Made by a program: the position numbers and the translations under genes. This document shows positions 41,678 through 51,467 of a DNA stretch of 64,000 nt, one piece after another. Numbering within the stretch: position 1 is the first letter of the stretch; every line of letters starts with the position of its first letter. The stretch is from Pseudomonas sp. DTU12.3 (GTDB lineage Bacteria > Pseudomonadota > Gammaproteobacteria > Pseudomonadales > Pseudomonadaceae). The notes under the pieces are model-generated. The model saw nothing but the letters and a program-made list of their open reading frames with translations, was not told where the DNA came from and searched no databases. The stretch covers positions 3,413,501 through 3,477,500 of the forward strand of contig NZ_CP027218.1 in NCBI RefSeq assembly GCF_004124275.1, read 5' to 3'.

Positions 41678-43342
41678 TCAAGCTGAAACGTTATGCGCCG
41701 CGGCCTCTTGAGCCTTGGCGATTTCCTGGTTGCGCAAGATAAAGCGCTGCAATTTGCCACTGGGGGTCTTGGGCAATTCGCTGACAAATTCGATTTCACG
41801 CGGGTACGAATGCGCGGCCAGACGCTTGCGCACGTGTTGGCGCAGCTCTTCGGCCAGCTCCGGCGCCGCGCGGTATTGCGCACTGAGCACGACAAAGGCT
41901 TTGACCAGTTCGGTGCGCTCCGGGTCCGGTTTGCCGACGACTGCAGCTTCGACCACCGCCGGGTGTTCGATCAACGCGCTTTCCACGTCGAACGGGCCGA
42001 CCCGGTAGCCGGAAGTGGTGATCACGTCATCGCTGCGACCGACGAAGCTGATGCTGCCGTCCGGATTCCATTCCACGGTGTCGCCGCTCAGGTAGTAATC
42101 GCCGACGAACGCCTTGGTTGGCGCGCCTTGGTAGCCGCCGAACCAGCACATCGGCGATTGCGGACGGTCGATGGCGAGAATGCCCGGCTGACCGACGCCG
42201 AGTTCGTTGTATTGCTCGTCGAGCACAACAATGCGATGCCCCGGCGAGGTGAAACCGGCGGCACCGATGTGTACCGGGTGTTCGAGGCCGTGGTGGTTGC
42301 ACAGCACCATGCCCAGTTCGGTCTGGCCGTAGTGATCATGAATGACCACGTCGAGGTTGTCGGCGAACCAGCGAATCACTTCCGGGTTCAACGGTTCGCC
42401 GGCGCTGCTGACAATGCGCAGCTTGCCCTTGATCGACTTGGCAAACTCATCACCGCCAGCGATCAGCAGTCGATAAGCCGTCGGCGAACCGGTGAGGTTG
42501 GTGATGCCGTACTTGTTGATCACCCGGCAGGTGCTTTCGAGGGTGAACGGGCCATCGTAGAAGGTGATCGGGTGGCCCATCGACAATGGGCCGGTGACGC
42601 CGAAATAAATGCCATAGGCCCAACCCGGATCGGCGACGTTCCAGAACGCATCTTCCGGGCGCAGATCGACGGCATCGCGGGTGTAGCTCTGGAACGCGAC
42701 GATGGCTTTCAGCGGCACCGACAGCGCTTTCGACGGGCCGGTAGTGCCCGAGGTGAACATCAGCAGGAACGGGTCTTCGCCAGTCAGCAGCACCGGCTCG
42801 CAGACGTTGGAATAATTGGCCAGTTCGGCCCAGAAGCTGAAATCGCCACGGACGATGCCCTGGCCTTTGGCGCCGCCGACGGTGACGAGGGTCGGGCAAT
42901 CGGCGACGTCGGCGAGTTTCGGCCGGTTGACCGCGTCGGTGACCACGACTTTGGCGCCGGAGCTGTTGAGGCGATGTTCGAGGGCCTTGGGGCCGAACGC
43001 GGTGAACAGTGGCTGATACACCGCGCCGATGCGCCAGGTAGCGAACACGGTGATGAGCAATTCGATGTTGCGCGGCAGCAGGCCGGCGACCTTGTCACCC
43101 TTCTGCACGCCTTGGGCGAGGAGGAAATTGGCGAAACGCGCGGCTTTGTCCTGCAGGTCGCTGAAGGTGTATGTCGCACTGGCGCCGTCGCGGCCTTCCC
43201 AGAACAGCGCGATGCGCCCCGGCAACGCGTGACGGTCACAGCATTCGACGCAGGCGTTGAGTGCCTCAAGCGAACCGCTGAGCGCGGCTTCCACGGTGTG
43301 CTGATAGTTGAACTGTGTGGTGGCAGACAAGTAATCGCGCAT
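41678..43342 (-). CDS. AMP-forming acyl-CoA synthetase
   Basis: The 554-residue adenylate-forming enzyme has the ATP loop [15 protein letters not shown] near residue 193, [10 protein letters not shown] near 338, the hinge aspartate region [13 protein letters not shown] near 414 and the catalytic lysine in [11 protein letters not shown] near 530. It resembles the ACSM/short-chain acyl-CoA synthetases and would activate the acid that feeds the downstream dehydrogenases and thiolase. It is the first gene of the minus-strand operon. Its ribosome site can be masked by an upstream hairpin. Confidence 0.88.
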   Translation of the reverse strand: MRDYLSATTQFNYQHTVEAALSGSLEALNACVECCDRHALPGRIALFWEGRDGASATYTFSDLQDKAARFANFLLAQGVQKGDKVAGLLPRNIELLITVFATWRIGAVYQPLFTAFGPKALEHRLNSSGAKVVVTDAVNRPKLADVADCPTLVTVGGAKGQGIVRGDFSFWAELANYSNVCEPVLLTGEDPFLLMFTSGTTGPSKALSVPLKAIVAFQSYTRDAVDLRPEDAFWNVADPGWAYGIYFGVTGPLSMGHPITFYDGPFTLESTCRVINKYGITNLTGSPTAYRLLIAGGDEFAKSIKGKLRIVSSAGEPLNPEVIRWFADNLDVVIHDHYGQTELGMVLCNHHGLEHPVHIGAAGFTSPGHRIVVLDEQYNELGVGQPGILAIDRPQSPMCWFGGYQGAPTKAFVGDYYLSGDTVEWNPDGSISFVGRSDDVITTSGYRVGPFDVESALIEHPAVVEAAVVGKPDPERTELVKAFVVLSAQYRAAPELAEELRQHVRKRLAAHSYPREIEFVSELPKTPSGKLQRFILRNQEIAKAQEAAAHNVSA

Positions 43343-43349
43343 TGCCAGA

Positions 43350-43397
43350 ATCCCTCTGTGTTTTTATTAGGCTGGGAAGCGTAAACAACAGAGGGAT
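43350..43397 (-). promoter_or_regulatory. Hairpin that would sequester the synthetase Shine-Dalgarno
   Basis: On the transcript strand, ATCCCTCTGT (43397-43388) is exactly complementary to ACAGAGGGAT (43359-43350), with a 28-base loop. The second arm contains the GAGGG ribosome site, 9 bases from the ATG at 43342. If transcription starts upstream of 43397 the hairpin would hide the site. Alternatively the arms are a DNA operator. Confidence 0.5.
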
Positions 43398-43482
43398 AGT
43401 CGCGCTGTACGGGGCTTGGAGCAATGGTCAAAGCCATCAAAGTGGCTGACTGGTTTGGCCAAGACAGCTCAACATCGCCCCC

Positions 43483-43568
43483 TGTAGGAGCTGCCGAAGG
43501 CTGCGATCTTTTGACGTTGACCTTTTTAAAACAAGATCAAAAGATCGCAGCCTTCGGCAGCTCCTACA
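43483..43568. repeat. REP inverted pair, TGTAGGAGCT family
   Basis: A stem with CCGAAGGCTGCGATC-type arms lies between the AraC regulator and the synthetase operon promoter. A single half-element of the other family (43586-43610) follows. Confidence 0.86.
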
Positions 43569-43585
43569 GAGGAATGCCTTCCAAA

Positions 43586-43610
43586 TGTAGGAGTGAGCCT
43601 GCTCGCGATA
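43586..43610. repeat. Single REP half-element of mixed type
   Basis: TGTAGGAGTGAGCCTGCTCG combines the TGTAGGAG edge of one REP family with the GAGCCTGCTCGCGA core of the other. It has no inverted partner nearby. Confidence 0.55.
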
Positions 43611-43618
43611 GGGCCGGG

Positions 43619-44635
43619 TCAGACAACCTCATTCAGAATCAGCGTCCGGTAGTGGCCCGGATTCGATCCCGACCACTTGCGAAACGCCTTGTAAAACGAA
43701 CTGGCATCGGCAAAGCCCAAACGGCTGGCAATCTCGACAAAACTGATCGAAGGCTCCGCCAGCCAGACAATCGCCAACTCCTTGCGCACACTGTCCTTGA
43801 GGCCTTGATAGGTCTGCCCTTCCTCCGCCAGACGCCGGCGTAAGGTCGAGGCCGACATGCACAGTTGCTGCGCCAGTGCCTCGGTTTCCGGCCACTGCTC
43901 AGCCGGCAACTGCCGCAGATCCTGCTTGATCCGACTGGCCAGACTTTGCGGGTCGCGGTACTTGACCAGAATGTTGGCCGGCGCATGGGCCAGAAAGCGT
44001 TTCAGCTCTTCGGCAGAACGCTTGATCGGCAGATCCAGGCAATCCGCCGAGAAAATCATCCGCGTACGCGGCCGGTCGAAACGCAGGTTTTCCGAGAACA
44101 TTACCCGGTAGTCATCGGTGAAGTCCGGTGCCGGGCAGCGCAGCTCAATCGCCAGAATCGGAATCCGCCGGCCCGCCAGCCAGCAGGCAACGCCGTGGAC
44201 GATCATCCAATAAGTGAAATAGCTGAAGGCACGGCGCGGCTCAAGGTCATCTTCCAGTAGAACAATCTCGGCCAGACTCTGCTGATGCACCAACTGCGCC
44301 GGCATGCGCTCCAGCATCAACGACAGAAAACCCAGGCCGCTGCTCAAACCCGCCGCCAGTGTCGGTTGCGCCATCGCGCTGCGGCAGAGGTATTCCAGGC
44401 TGCCAGACCTGAGCTTGCGCGGGTCCATGCCGAAAAACTCGTCATCGCCTCGCCGCGCGAGCAAACGCCAGAGTTTTGCGTACTGCGAGGCCGGCACCCG
44501 GCCGCTCGCCGATTGCAGCAGCGCCGGATCGATCCCGATCTTGTTCAGGACTTCGTCCGTGGCCACGCCCGGAGCACAACTTTGCAGCAGCGCTTCACGC
44601 ACCAGTTGAACGGCGATGGTGTCTTTTTCCGACAT
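43619..44635 (-). CDS. AraC-family regulator with arabinose-binding-like N-terminal domain
   Basis: The 338-residue regulator (from ATG 44635, MSEKDTIAVQL) has the Arabinose_bd/DUF-type domain of the OruR/ArgR-like group over residues 10-200. The C-terminal AraC helix-turn-helix includes EALAQQLCMSASTLRRRLAEEG and ISFVEIASRLGFADASSFYKAFRKWSG. A start at 44674 would add 13 residues; neither has a strong ribosome site. It lies just upstream of, and on the same strand as, the acyl-CoA operon, which it probably controls. The inducer may be an acyl compound. Confidence 0.83.
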   Translation of the reverse strand: MSEKDTIAVQLVREALLQSCAPGVATDEVLNKIGIDPALLQSASGRVPASQYAKLWRLLARRGDDEFFGMDPRKLRSGSLEYLCRSAMAQPTLAAGLSSGLGFLSLMLERMPAQLVHQQSLAEIVLLEDDLEPRRAFSYFTYWMIVHGVACWLAGRRIPILAIELRCPAPDFTDDYRVMFSENLRFDRPRTRMIFSADCLDLPIKRSAEELKRFLAHAPANILVKYRDPQSLASRIKQDLRQLPAEQWPETEALAQQLCMSASTLRRRLAEEGQTYQGLKDSVRKELAIVWLAEPSISFVEIASRLGFADASSFYKAFRKWSGSNPGHYRTLILNEVV

Positions 44636-44686
44636 GGAACGCAGTAAGCCCTGTTGTTTTCGAGTGACGCGCATCTTACCGCAACA

Positions 44687-44779
44687 TGTAGGAGCTGCCG
44701 CAGGCTGCGATCTTTGATGTTGATTTTACAAAAACCAGATCAAAAGATCGCAGCCTCGTTGCACTCGACAGCGCCTACA
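44687..44779. repeat. REP inverted pair, TGTAGGAGCT family, with variant right arm
   Basis: The left arm is canonical. The right arm has the GCCTCGTTGCACTCGACAGC variant, the complement of the variant left arm at 39595. It separates the AraC regulator from the iron-uptake control region. Confidence 0.83.
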
Positions 44780-44863
44780 TGTTTCCGAGCAACGCGGGGA
44801 TGAGAATGGTTGTTCTTCGAGTTGTTCAGCTTTCGTTCAGGTTCATGTCAATGAATGTCATGT

Positions 44864-44882
44864 GAGAATGGTTGTCATTATG
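44864..44882. promoter_or_regulatory. Candidate Fur box upstream of efeU
   Basis: GAGAATGGTTGTCATTATG matches 14 of 19 positions of the Fur consensus GATAATGATAATCATTATC and ends 41 bases before the efeU start. A related stretch, GAGAATGGTTGTTCTTC, lies about 60 bases upstream (44801-44817). Two sites would suit Fur cooperativity. Confidence 0.55.
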
Positions 44883-44896
44883 TTACAACTTGTAAC
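44882..44896. promoter_or_regulatory. Palindrome next to the efe Fur box
   Basis: GTTACAA-C-TTGTAAC is a perfect 7-bp dyad around one base. It adjoins the Fur-like site and is 27 bases from the efeU start, so a second regulator could bind there. Confidence 0.4.
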
Positions 44897-44923
44897 CTCT
44901 ACGAATGACTTATTGGACACCGA

Positions 44924-45787
44924 ATGCTCGTTCCTTTTCTGATCATGCTGCGCGAAGGCATCGAAGCCGCGCTGATCGTTGGCATCATCGCCAGCTACCT
45001 CCAGCAAACCGGCCGTGGCCAGTGGATGCCTGCCGTGTGGATTGGCGTATTCCTTGCGGCTGCTCTGGCGCTGTTGGTCGGCGGTGGCCTGGAACTGGTC
45101 AGCGCCGAATTCCCGCAGAAGCAGCAGGAGCTGTTCGAAGGCGTGGTCGGGCTGGTGGCCGTGGGCATTCTCAGTTCCATGGTGTTCTGGATGCGCAAAG
45201 TCGCGCGTTCGATCAAACACTCGCTGCAAGCCTCGCTGGATCACGCGCTGACTTCCTCAAAACATCAGGTCATCGCGCTGATCGCCATGGTCTTCTTCGC
45301 TGTCGCCCGCGAAGGCCTGGAAACGGTGTTCTTCCTGCTCGCGGTGTTCCAGCAAAGCGAAGGCCCGGGCGCGCCGATCGGTGCCCTGCTCGGCCTGATT
45401 CTGGCAATCATCGTCGGTTTCCTGATCTACAGCGGCAGCATGCGCCTCAATCTTTCCGCCTTCTTCAAGTGGACCGGGCTGTTCATTCTGGTGGTGGCTG
45501 CGGGGATTCTCGCCAACTCGGTGCAGGCGCTGCATGAAGCCGGGCTGTGGAATCACCTGCAAACCGTGCTCTTCGATTTCAGCGCGACGCTGCCGATGGA
45601 CGGCCCGTTGGGTTCGGTGCTGGCCGGCATGTTCGGTTACCAGGACACGCCGACCGTCAGCACCCTCGGCGCGTATCTGCTCTATCTGGTGGTGGCGCTG
45701 GTGATGTTTTTCTATCCCGCCGCGCCGGCTGCTCCGCTCCCAAATACCAAAGCCGCCGCCAAATCGTCTTCAGCTTCCAGCCAATAA
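44924..45787 (+). CDS. efeU: FTR1-family iron permease EfeU
   Basis: The 287-residue inner-membrane protein has seven hydrophobic helices and both iron-pathway REGxE motifs, at residues 10-14 (REGIE) and 129-133 (REGLE). EfeU imports iron released by the periplasmic partners EfeO and EfeB. The C-terminus is a Pro/Ala/Ser tail of about 25 residues. Three efe genes follow in the same direction, so this is the first gene of the operon. Confidence 0.92.
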   Translation: MLVPFLIMLREGIEAALIVGIIASYLQQTGRGQWMPAVWIGVFLAAALALLVGGGLELVSAEFPQKQQELFEGVVGLVAVGILSSMVFWMRKVARSIKHSLQASLDHALTSSKHQVIALIAMVFFAVAREGLETVFFLLAVFQQSEGPGAPIGALLGLILAIIVGFLIYSGSMRLNLSAFFKWTGLFILVVAAGILANSVQALHEAGLWNHLQTVLFDFSATLPMDGPLGSVLAGMFGYQDTPTVSTLGAYLLYLVVALVMFFYPAAPAAPLPNTKAAAKSSSASSQ

Positions 45788-45795
45788 GGGCCTCC

Positions 45796-46995
45796 ATGTC
45801 AAAGCCTAATACTCCTCAGGCCTCCCCTCCCCGCGCCTTGCGTTGGGCGGTGGCCGGTTCGGTGGTCATCATGATCGCCGCCGGAGGCCTGTTCTGGTAC
45901 GCCTCGAAAATGGCTGCGGCCAAGCGTCAGCACAATCACGATGAAGTAGTGGTGAATATCCATCCGGGCAGTTGCGAGCCGAATGCGCTGACGGTGCCGG
46001 CCGGTCGCGCCAGTTTCCGCATCGTCAACCGCTCCGAGCGCGCGGTGGAATGGGAAATCCTCGACGGCGTGCTGGTCGTCGAAGAACGCGAAAACATCGC
46101 CCCCGGCCTGAGTCAGGTGATCAACGCCAACCTGCAGCCCGGCGACTATGCGATCACCTGTGGCTTGCTCAGCAACCCGCGCGGCACTCTGCACGTCACA
46201 GCGACGGCGGCGTCTGATGCCGCCGCCAAAGCCAAACCGTCGATGGTCGCTTTCGTCGGCCCGCTGTCGGAATTTCGCGTGTACCTGGCCAGCCAGAGCA
46301 GCGCACTGATCAAAGCCGTGACCGCACTCGATCAGGCAATTGCCAGCGGCGACCTGAGCCAGGCGCAGGCCCTTTACCTGCCAGCCCGTGCGGCTTATCA
46401 GCGTCTGGCTCCGGCGGCGCAACGTCTCGCCGAGCTGGACAACAATATCAACGCCCGCGCCGATTACTTCGAAAAGCGCGAGCAGGATCCGGCCTTTGTC
46501 GGTTTCCACCGCATCGAATATGCGTTGTTCCAGCAACGCAAACTCGATGACCTGGCCGCCGTTTCCCAGCGCCTGCTGGGCGACGTCACCACGCTCAAGC
46601 AGCAATTGCTCGCCCAGACCCTGCCGCCAGAGCAATTGGTCAATATCGTCGTGCGCAACCTCAACACGCTGGCCGACGTGCGCGCCGCCAGCGGTGAAGA
46701 AGAACGCTACAGCCACAGCGATCTCAACGGATTCGCCGGCAACGCGCAAACCGCGCACAAAGTCGTCGATCTGCTGCGGCCGATGCTGACCAAATCAGCC
46801 GCCGAGCTGCTGCCAAAAATCGATCAGGCACTGGCGGACTTCGACACAGAACTCAACAGCTACAAGATCAAGGACGGCTACGCCAGCTACGACTCCGTCA
46901 GCGGCGAACAACGCAAGCAGATCGCCGACAAGGCCCAGGCTCTGGCCGACGCACTTGATGGCATTGATCCCGCCCTCGGCCTCTCCGGCCTGTAA
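45796..46995 (+). CDS. efeO: Periplasmic iron-binding protein EfeO (cupredoxin plus M75 domain)
   Basis: The 399-residue protein starts at ATG 45796, 8 bases after efeU. An N-terminal hydrophobic helix (residues 16-38) exports or anchors it. A cupredoxin-like domain spans about 50-140 ([18 protein letters not shown]), followed by the imelysin/M75 domain with the HxxE metal motif in [12 protein letters not shown] near residue 237 and [16 protein letters not shown] near 300. EfeO delivers iron to the permease. Confidence 0.9.
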   Translation: MSKPNTPQASPPRALRWAVAGSVVIMIAAGGLFWYASKMAAAKRQHNHDEVVVNIHPGSCEPNALTVPAGRASFRIVNRSERAVEWEILDGVLVVEERENIAPGLSQVINANLQPGDYAITCGLLSNPRGTLHVTATAASDAAAKAKPSMVAFVGPLSEFRVYLASQSSALIKAVTALDQAIASGDLSQAQALYLPARAAYQRLAPAAQRLAELDNNINARADYFEKREQDPAFVGFHRIEYALFQQRKLDDLAAVSQRLLGDVTTLKQQLLAQTLPPEQLVNIVVRNLNTLADVRAASGEEERYSHSDLNGFAGNAQTAHKVVDLLRPMLTKSAAELLPKIDQALADFDTELNSYKIKDGYASYDSVSGEQRKQIADKAQALADALDGIDPALGLSGL

Positions 46996-47012
46996 GCAGA
47001 AGACGAGTACCG

Positions 47013-48311
47013 ATGAACGATTCAGAACCACTCAACCTGCAACGTCGCCGTGTCCTGATGGGCATGGGCGCCGCCGGTGTCGCCCTCGCAGGTTCAGCGC
47101 TGAGCTGCCCGGCGATGGCCGCCGCGCCCGCACAAGTCACTGAAGCACCGAGCAGCGACAAGACCGAAGATCGCCACGACTTCCACGGCACGCACCAGAC
47201 CGGCATCGTCACCCCGCGTCCGGCCTCGGGCATGCTGGTTTCATTCGACGTGCTGGCCAGTGATCGCGAAGACCTCGAGCGGCTGTTCCGCACTCTCAAC
47301 GAACGCATCGCCTTCCTGATGAAGGGCGGCCCGGTTGCGCAGATCGACCCGAAACTGCCGCCGCCGGACTCCGGCATCCTCGGCCCGAACGTGACGCCGG
47401 ACAACCTGACCATCACCGTTTCCGTCGGCGAATCGCTGTTCGACGAACGTTTCGGTCTGGCCGACGCCAAGCCCAAGCGCCTGATCCGCATGGTCGGTTT
47501 CCCCAACGATGCGCTGGAAGCCGATTGCTGCCATGGCGACCTGAGTTTGCAGTTCTGCTCGAACACCACCGACACCAACATTCACGCCCTGCGCGACATC
47601 GTCAAAAACCTCCCTGACCTGCTGCTGGTGCGCTGGAAGCAGGAAGGCAGCGTGCCGCCGCAAGCCCCGGCGAAACCGGGTGTGCCGGCACAATCGGCGC
47701 GTAACTTCCTCGGTTTTCGCGACGGCTCGGCCAACCCGAACTCCAACGACGCGAAAGCCATGGACAGCATCGTCTGGGTGCAACCGGGCAGCGATGAACC
47801 GGCCTGGGCTGCTCACGGCAGTTACCAAGCGGTGCGGATCATCCGCAACTTCGTCGAACGCTGGGACCGCACGCCGTTGCAGGAACAGGAAAGCATCATC
47901 GGCCGGGTCAAAACCAGCGGCGCGCCGATGGGTGCCCAGCATGAAACCGAGGTCCCGGATTACCACAAAGATCCAGAAGGCAAGCTGACCAAACTCGACG
48001 CGCACATTCGTCTGGCCAACCCGCGCACTGCCGCGAGCCAAGCCAACCTGATCCTGCGTCGTCCGTTCAACTATTCGAATGGCGTGAACAAGAACGGCCA
48101 ACTCGACATGGGCCTGCTGTTCATCTGTTATCAGGCCGATCTGGAAAAAGGCTTCATCACCGTGCAGACCCGCCTCAACGGCGAACCGCTTGAGGAATAC
48201 CTCAAACCGGTCGGCGGCGGCTACTTCTTCACCCTTCCGGGTATCACGGGCGACAAGGATTTCATCGGTCGCTCGCTGCTCAACGCCACACAACCGAAAA
48301 CCGCTGCATAA
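47013..48311 (+). CDS. efeB: Deferrochelatase/DyP peroxidase EfeB
   Basis: The 432-residue haem peroxidase has a Tat signal ([20 protein letters not shown], residues 10-29) ending near a CPAMAAAP cleavage site. The DyP signature GxxDG appears as [12 protein letters not shown] near residue 230, giving the distal aspartate. EfeB oxidises ferrous iron and may strip iron from haem in the periplasm. It lies 17 bases after efeO. Confidence 0.92.
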   Translation: MNDSEPLNLQRRRVLMGMGAAGVALAGSALSCPAMAAAPAQVTEAPSSDKTEDRHDFHGTHQTGIVTPRPASGMLVSFDVLASDREDLERLFRTLNERIAFLMKGGPVAQIDPKLPPPDSGILGPNVTPDNLTITVSVGESLFDERFGLADAKPKRLIRMVGFPNDALEADCCHGDLSLQFCSNTTDTNIHALRDIVKNLPDLLLVRWKQEGSVPPQAPAKPGVPAQSARNFLGFRDGSANPNSNDAKAMDSIVWVQPGSDEPAWAAHGSYQAVRIIRNFVERWDRTPLQEQESIIGRVKTSGAPMGAQHETEVPDYHKDPEGKLTKLDAHIRLANPRTAASQANLILRRPFNYSNGVNKNGQLDMGLLFICYQADLEKGFITVQTRLNGEPLEEYLKPVGGGYFFTLPGITGDKDFIGRSLLNATQPKTAA

Positions 48312-48340
48312 AAACAACATTCAACACTGGAGCCGCCCCC

Positions 48341-49165
48341 ATGAAAAAGACGCCACTCGCGTTATTGCTGACCCTTGGTTTGCTCAACACCCCGCTGTCG
48401 GCATTCGCTGCCACAGCACCGCTGGATCTGGTCGGGCCGGTTTCGGACTACAAGATCTACGTCACCGAACAACTCGATGAACTGGGCAGCCACACCCAGC
48501 AGTTCACCGATGCAGTGAAGAAAGGCGACCTGGCCACCGCGCAAAAGCTCTACGCACCGACCCGCGTTTACTACGAGTCGATCGAGCCGATTGCCGAGCT
48601 GTTCAGTGACCTCGATGCGTCCATCGACTCCCGCGTCGACGACCACGAGAAAGGCGTTAAGGCTGACGACTTCACCGGTTTCCATCGTATCGAATACACG
48701 TTGTTCTCGGAGAAAAGCACCCAAGGCCTTAATGAACTGGCGGACAAACTCAACAGCGACGTCAAAGACCTGCAGACCCGCGTCGCCGGCCTGACCTTCC
48801 CGCCTGAGAAAGTCGTCGGTGGCGCAGCTGCGCTGCTGGAAGAAGTCGCCGCGACCAAGATCTCCGGTGAAGAAGACCGCTATAGCCACACCGACCTGTA
48901 TGACTTCCAGGGCAACATCGACGGTGCGAAGAAAATCGTCGATCTGTTCCGTCCGCAAATCGAAAAACAGGACAAGGCTTTCGTAGCCAAGGTCGACAAG
49001 AACTTTGCCACCGTCGACAAGATTCTGGCCAAGTACAAGACCAAGGATGGCGGGTTCGAGACGTATGACAAGGTCAAGGACAGCGACCGCAAGGCGCTGG
49101 TCGGGCCGGTTAATACTTTGGCGGAAGACCTGTCCACGTTGCGTGGGAAGTTGGGTCTGAATTAA
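48341..49165 (+). CDS. efeM: EfeM/imelysin-type periplasmic iron-uptake protein
   Basis: The 274-residue protein has a Sec signal (residues 1-24, ending AFA-AT) and a single M75 domain with HxxE in [12 protein letters not shown] near residue 113 and [16 protein letters not shown] near 176. It lacks the cupredoxin domain of EfeO. Most loci carry either EfeO or EfeM; here both are in one operon, so EfeM may load iron to EfeO or act in parallel. Confidence 0.88.
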   Translation: MKKTPLALLLTLGLLNTPLSAFAATAPLDLVGPVSDYKIYVTEQLDELGSHTQQFTDAVKKGDLATAQKLYAPTRVYYESIEPIAELFSDLDASIDSRVDDHEKGVKADDFTGFHRIEYTLFSEKSTQGLNELADKLNSDVKDLQTRVAGLTFPPEKVVGGAAALLEEVAATKISGEEDRYSHTDLYDFQGNIDGAKKIVDLFRPQIEKQDKAFVAKVDKNFATVDKILAKYKTKDGGFETYDKVKDSDRKALVGPVNTLAEDLSTLRGKLGLN

Positions 49166-49190
49166 CGTTTTGTAGCGCCTGGTCTGGCCC

Positions 49191-49259
49191 CTTCGCGAGC
49201 AAGCCCGCTCCCACATGGGAATGCATTCCAACTGTGGGAGCGGGCTTGCTCGCGAAGGC
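49191..49259. repeat. REP inverted pair, TGTGGGAG family
   Basis: CTTCGCGAGCAAGCCCGCTC and GAGCGGGCTTGCTCGCGAAG form a 25-bp stem with a short centre at the end of the efe operon. It lies between convergent genes. Confidence 0.88.
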
Positions 49260-49288
49260 TTTATCAGCAGCACTAGATCATTTTGATT

Positions 49289-50632
49289 TTAGAGAATCCG
49301 GTAGAGCAACCGCTCGATCCGCACCCGGCTCACGCGCTTGAGAAACTTGGCCACCGCGCCTGGGTACTCCGGCAGCGTCTCCAGATTCTGAAAGCTGTCG
49401 ATCCGCGTGGTATGGCGGAAAATCTCTTCCAGCTCCTTCGCCCGTGGCGCCAGCCATTCTCCTTTCGGATCATCGATCAGCAAGGCATTTTCCAGATCGA
49501 GACGGAACGCCCGGGGATTGAGGTTGTTGCCGGTCAGCAGGGTATAACGCTGGTCGATCCACATGCCTTTGAGGTGATAGGTGTTGTCGCCATCACGCCA
49601 CAGGTGCAGGTTCAACTGCCCGCTGTCGATCGTGCGCTGATGCCGCTTGGCAAACCGGCGCAGGCTGATTTCGTAGAGATACGGCAACGCCGCGATCACC
49701 TTGAACGGCTCGCTTGGCGGGATGTAGAAGTCGTTGGCGGTCTTGTCGCCGACCACGATGTCGATCTTCACGCCACGAGCCAGCGCGCGGTTGATCTCGC
49801 GGATCACCCCCAACGGCAGGTTGAAATATGGCGTGCAGATGGTCAGCTGCTTTTGCGCGCTGGCGATCAGTTCGATAATCGCGCGGTTCAGCGGGTTGTT
49901 CTTGCCGACACCCAGCAACGGCGTAACCGACAAGCCATCTCTGGCGGTGCTGCCAGTGGCCGTGTCGTAGGTCGCGTATTTGAGGCGACTGCGCAAATCA
50001 CCGATGTCATTGCGCAGGCTGCGCGTGGTCGGCAGGTTCGGCAGGTCGAGACGATGCACGGCTTTCGATTCAATCAGGCCATGCTTGACCAGGTGATGCA
50101 TCGAGTCTGCCAGCTCGTGGCTTTGCAGAACGTGATAACGGTCGAAGCGGTACTTGTCGAACTTGTGCAGGTAGACGTTGTTCAGGCTCGCACCGCTGTA
50201 GACCACACAATCGTCGATCACAAAGCCTTTCAGGTGCAGGACGCCAAACAGTTCGCGGGTTTGCACCGGGACGCCGTAGACCGGCACTTCGCTCTGGTGC
50301 GTGCGGGTCATCTCTTGATACCACGCCGCGTTACCCGGCTGTTTGCCGGCACCGATCAAGCCGCGCTGGGCGCGCAGCCAATCGACGACCACGGCGATTT
50401 CCAGCTCGGGGCGCTTGAGCCTGGCAGCGTGCAGGGCATCGAGGATTTCCTGACCGGCTTCGTCTTGCTGCAGATACAGCGCGACGATGTAGATGCGCTG
50501 GGTCGCCGTGGCGATTTTCTCCAGCAGGCAACGACGAAACTCGGCGGCGCCGGACAGAATGGTCACGGCCTCGGCGGTCAGCGGAAAGCTGCGCAGTTTG
50601 GGCAGCAAGGAACGTTTGAAAAGCAACGGCAT
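49289..50632 (-). CDS. pssA: CDP-diacylglycerol-serine O-phosphatidyltransferase (PLD superfamily)
   Basis: The 447-residue protein matches E. coli PssA in length (451) and carries two HKD motifs: HLKGFVIDDCVVYSGASLNN near residue 135 and YHLKGMWIDQRYTLLTGNNL near 357. It joins serine to CDP-diacylglycerol to make phosphatidylserine, the precursor of phosphatidylethanolamine, at the membrane. ATG 50632 gives MPLLFKRSLLPKL as expected; the frame stays open upstream but overlaps the TetR gene on the other strand. Confidence 0.92.
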   Translation of the reverse strand: MPLLFKRSLLPKLRSFPLTAEAVTILSGAAEFRRCLLEKIATATQRIYIVALYLQQDEAGQEILDALHAARLKRPELEIAVVVDWLRAQRGLIGAGKQPGNAAWYQEMTRTHQSEVPVYGVPVQTRELFGVLHLKGFVIDDCVVYSGASLNNVYLHKFDKYRFDRYHVLQSHELADSMHHLVKHGLIESKAVHRLDLPNLPTTRSLRNDIGDLRSRLKYATYDTATGSTARDGLSVTPLLGVGKNNPLNRAIIELIASAQKQLTICTPYFNLPLGVIREINRALARGVKIDIVVGDKTANDFYIPPSEPFKVIAALPYLYEISLRRFAKRHQRTIDSGQLNLHLWRDGDNTYHLKGMWIDQRYTLLTGNNLNPRAFRLDLENALLIDDPKGEWLAPRAKELEEIFRHTTRIDSFQNLETLPEYPGAVAKFLKRVSRVRIERLLYRIL

Positions 50633-50716
50633 AGGGCTCGCAATGGGTCGAATCCGAAGAACCCGAGAGCTTACACCATCACATCCTTCGGGTCTTGTTA
50701 GTGTCTGTAATAACCT

Positions 50717-50784
50717 CTTCGCGAGCAAGCCCGCTCCCACGTTTGAAATGCATTCCCATGTGGGAGCGAGCCTGCTCGCGAAGG
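50717..50784. repeat. REP inverted pair, TGTGGGAG family
   Basis: Arms near-identical to those at 49191 sit between the divergent pssA and TetR genes, close to the promoter region of both. Confidence 0.86.
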
Positions 50785-50848
50785 CAATTTCACGGCCGAT
50801 AAAAATGCCAGCTTGACCAAGAAGAACAACCGTTCTACTGTTTGCCGC

Positions 50849-51412
50849 ATGAACGAAACCTCTAGCAACGACACACGTAACATCATCCTCGACGTCACCG
50901 AAAAGTTGATCTACAAAAGTGGCATCGCTGCCACCAGCATGGATCTCCTGGTGAAAACCGCCGGCGTCTCGAGAAAAAGCATTTACCGCTACTTCGCCGA
51001 CAAGGACGCGCTGACCGTCGCCGCCCTGCAACGCCGCGACGAGCGCTGGATGCACTGGTACAGAAATGCTGTCGATCAGGCCGAAACCCCGGCCGGTCGC
51101 TTGCTCAACCTGTTTACCGTACTCAAGAGCTGGTTCGCCTCGGAAGGCTTCCGTGGCTGCGCGTTCATCAACACCAGCGGCGAGACCGGTGATCCACAGA
51201 ACCCGGTACGGCGGGTCGCCAAAGAACACAAACAGAAGCTGCTCGACTACGTGTGCGAGTTGTGTACCGAACATGGCGCCGAAGATCCGCAACAGTTAGC
51301 CAGACAGTTGCTGATTCTGATTGACGGGGCCATTACCGTCGCGCTTGTCATGGGTGATCACAGTGCCGCCGATAATGCGCAATGCATGGCGCGTAAGTTA
51401 TTGGACCTGTAA
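50849..51412 (+). CDS. TetR-family transcriptional regulator
   Basis: The 187-residue protein has the TetR helix-turn-helix in residues 10-55, with KSGIAATSMDLLVKTAGVSRKSIYRYFADKDAL as recognition region, and a variable C-terminal ligand domain. ATG 50849 suits family alignment; the frame extends to 50813. The dyad AGAAC-AACC-GTTCT (50820-50833) lies just before the start and may be its own operator. A SnoaL-like protein gene follows 55 bases later and is a probable target. Confidence 0.83.
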   Translation: MNETSSNDTRNIILDVTEKLIYKSGIAATSMDLLVKTAGVSRKSIYRYFADKDALTVAALQRRDERWMHWYRNAVDQAETPAGRLLNLFTVLKSWFASEGFRGCAFINTSGETGDPQNPVRRVAKEHKQKLLDYVCELCTEHGAEDPQQLARQLLILIDGAITVALVMGDHSAADNAQCMARKLLDL

Positions 51413-51467
51413 CGCCTGAATAAGCCGGACTTGTTGTTGAATCGAAAATTTTATCGGGAGATCTGAC

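Noticed and set aside
50633..51292. N-terminal extension of the pssA frame
   Set aside because: It would be antisense to the TetR gene and would cross a REP; ATG 50632 gives the family length.
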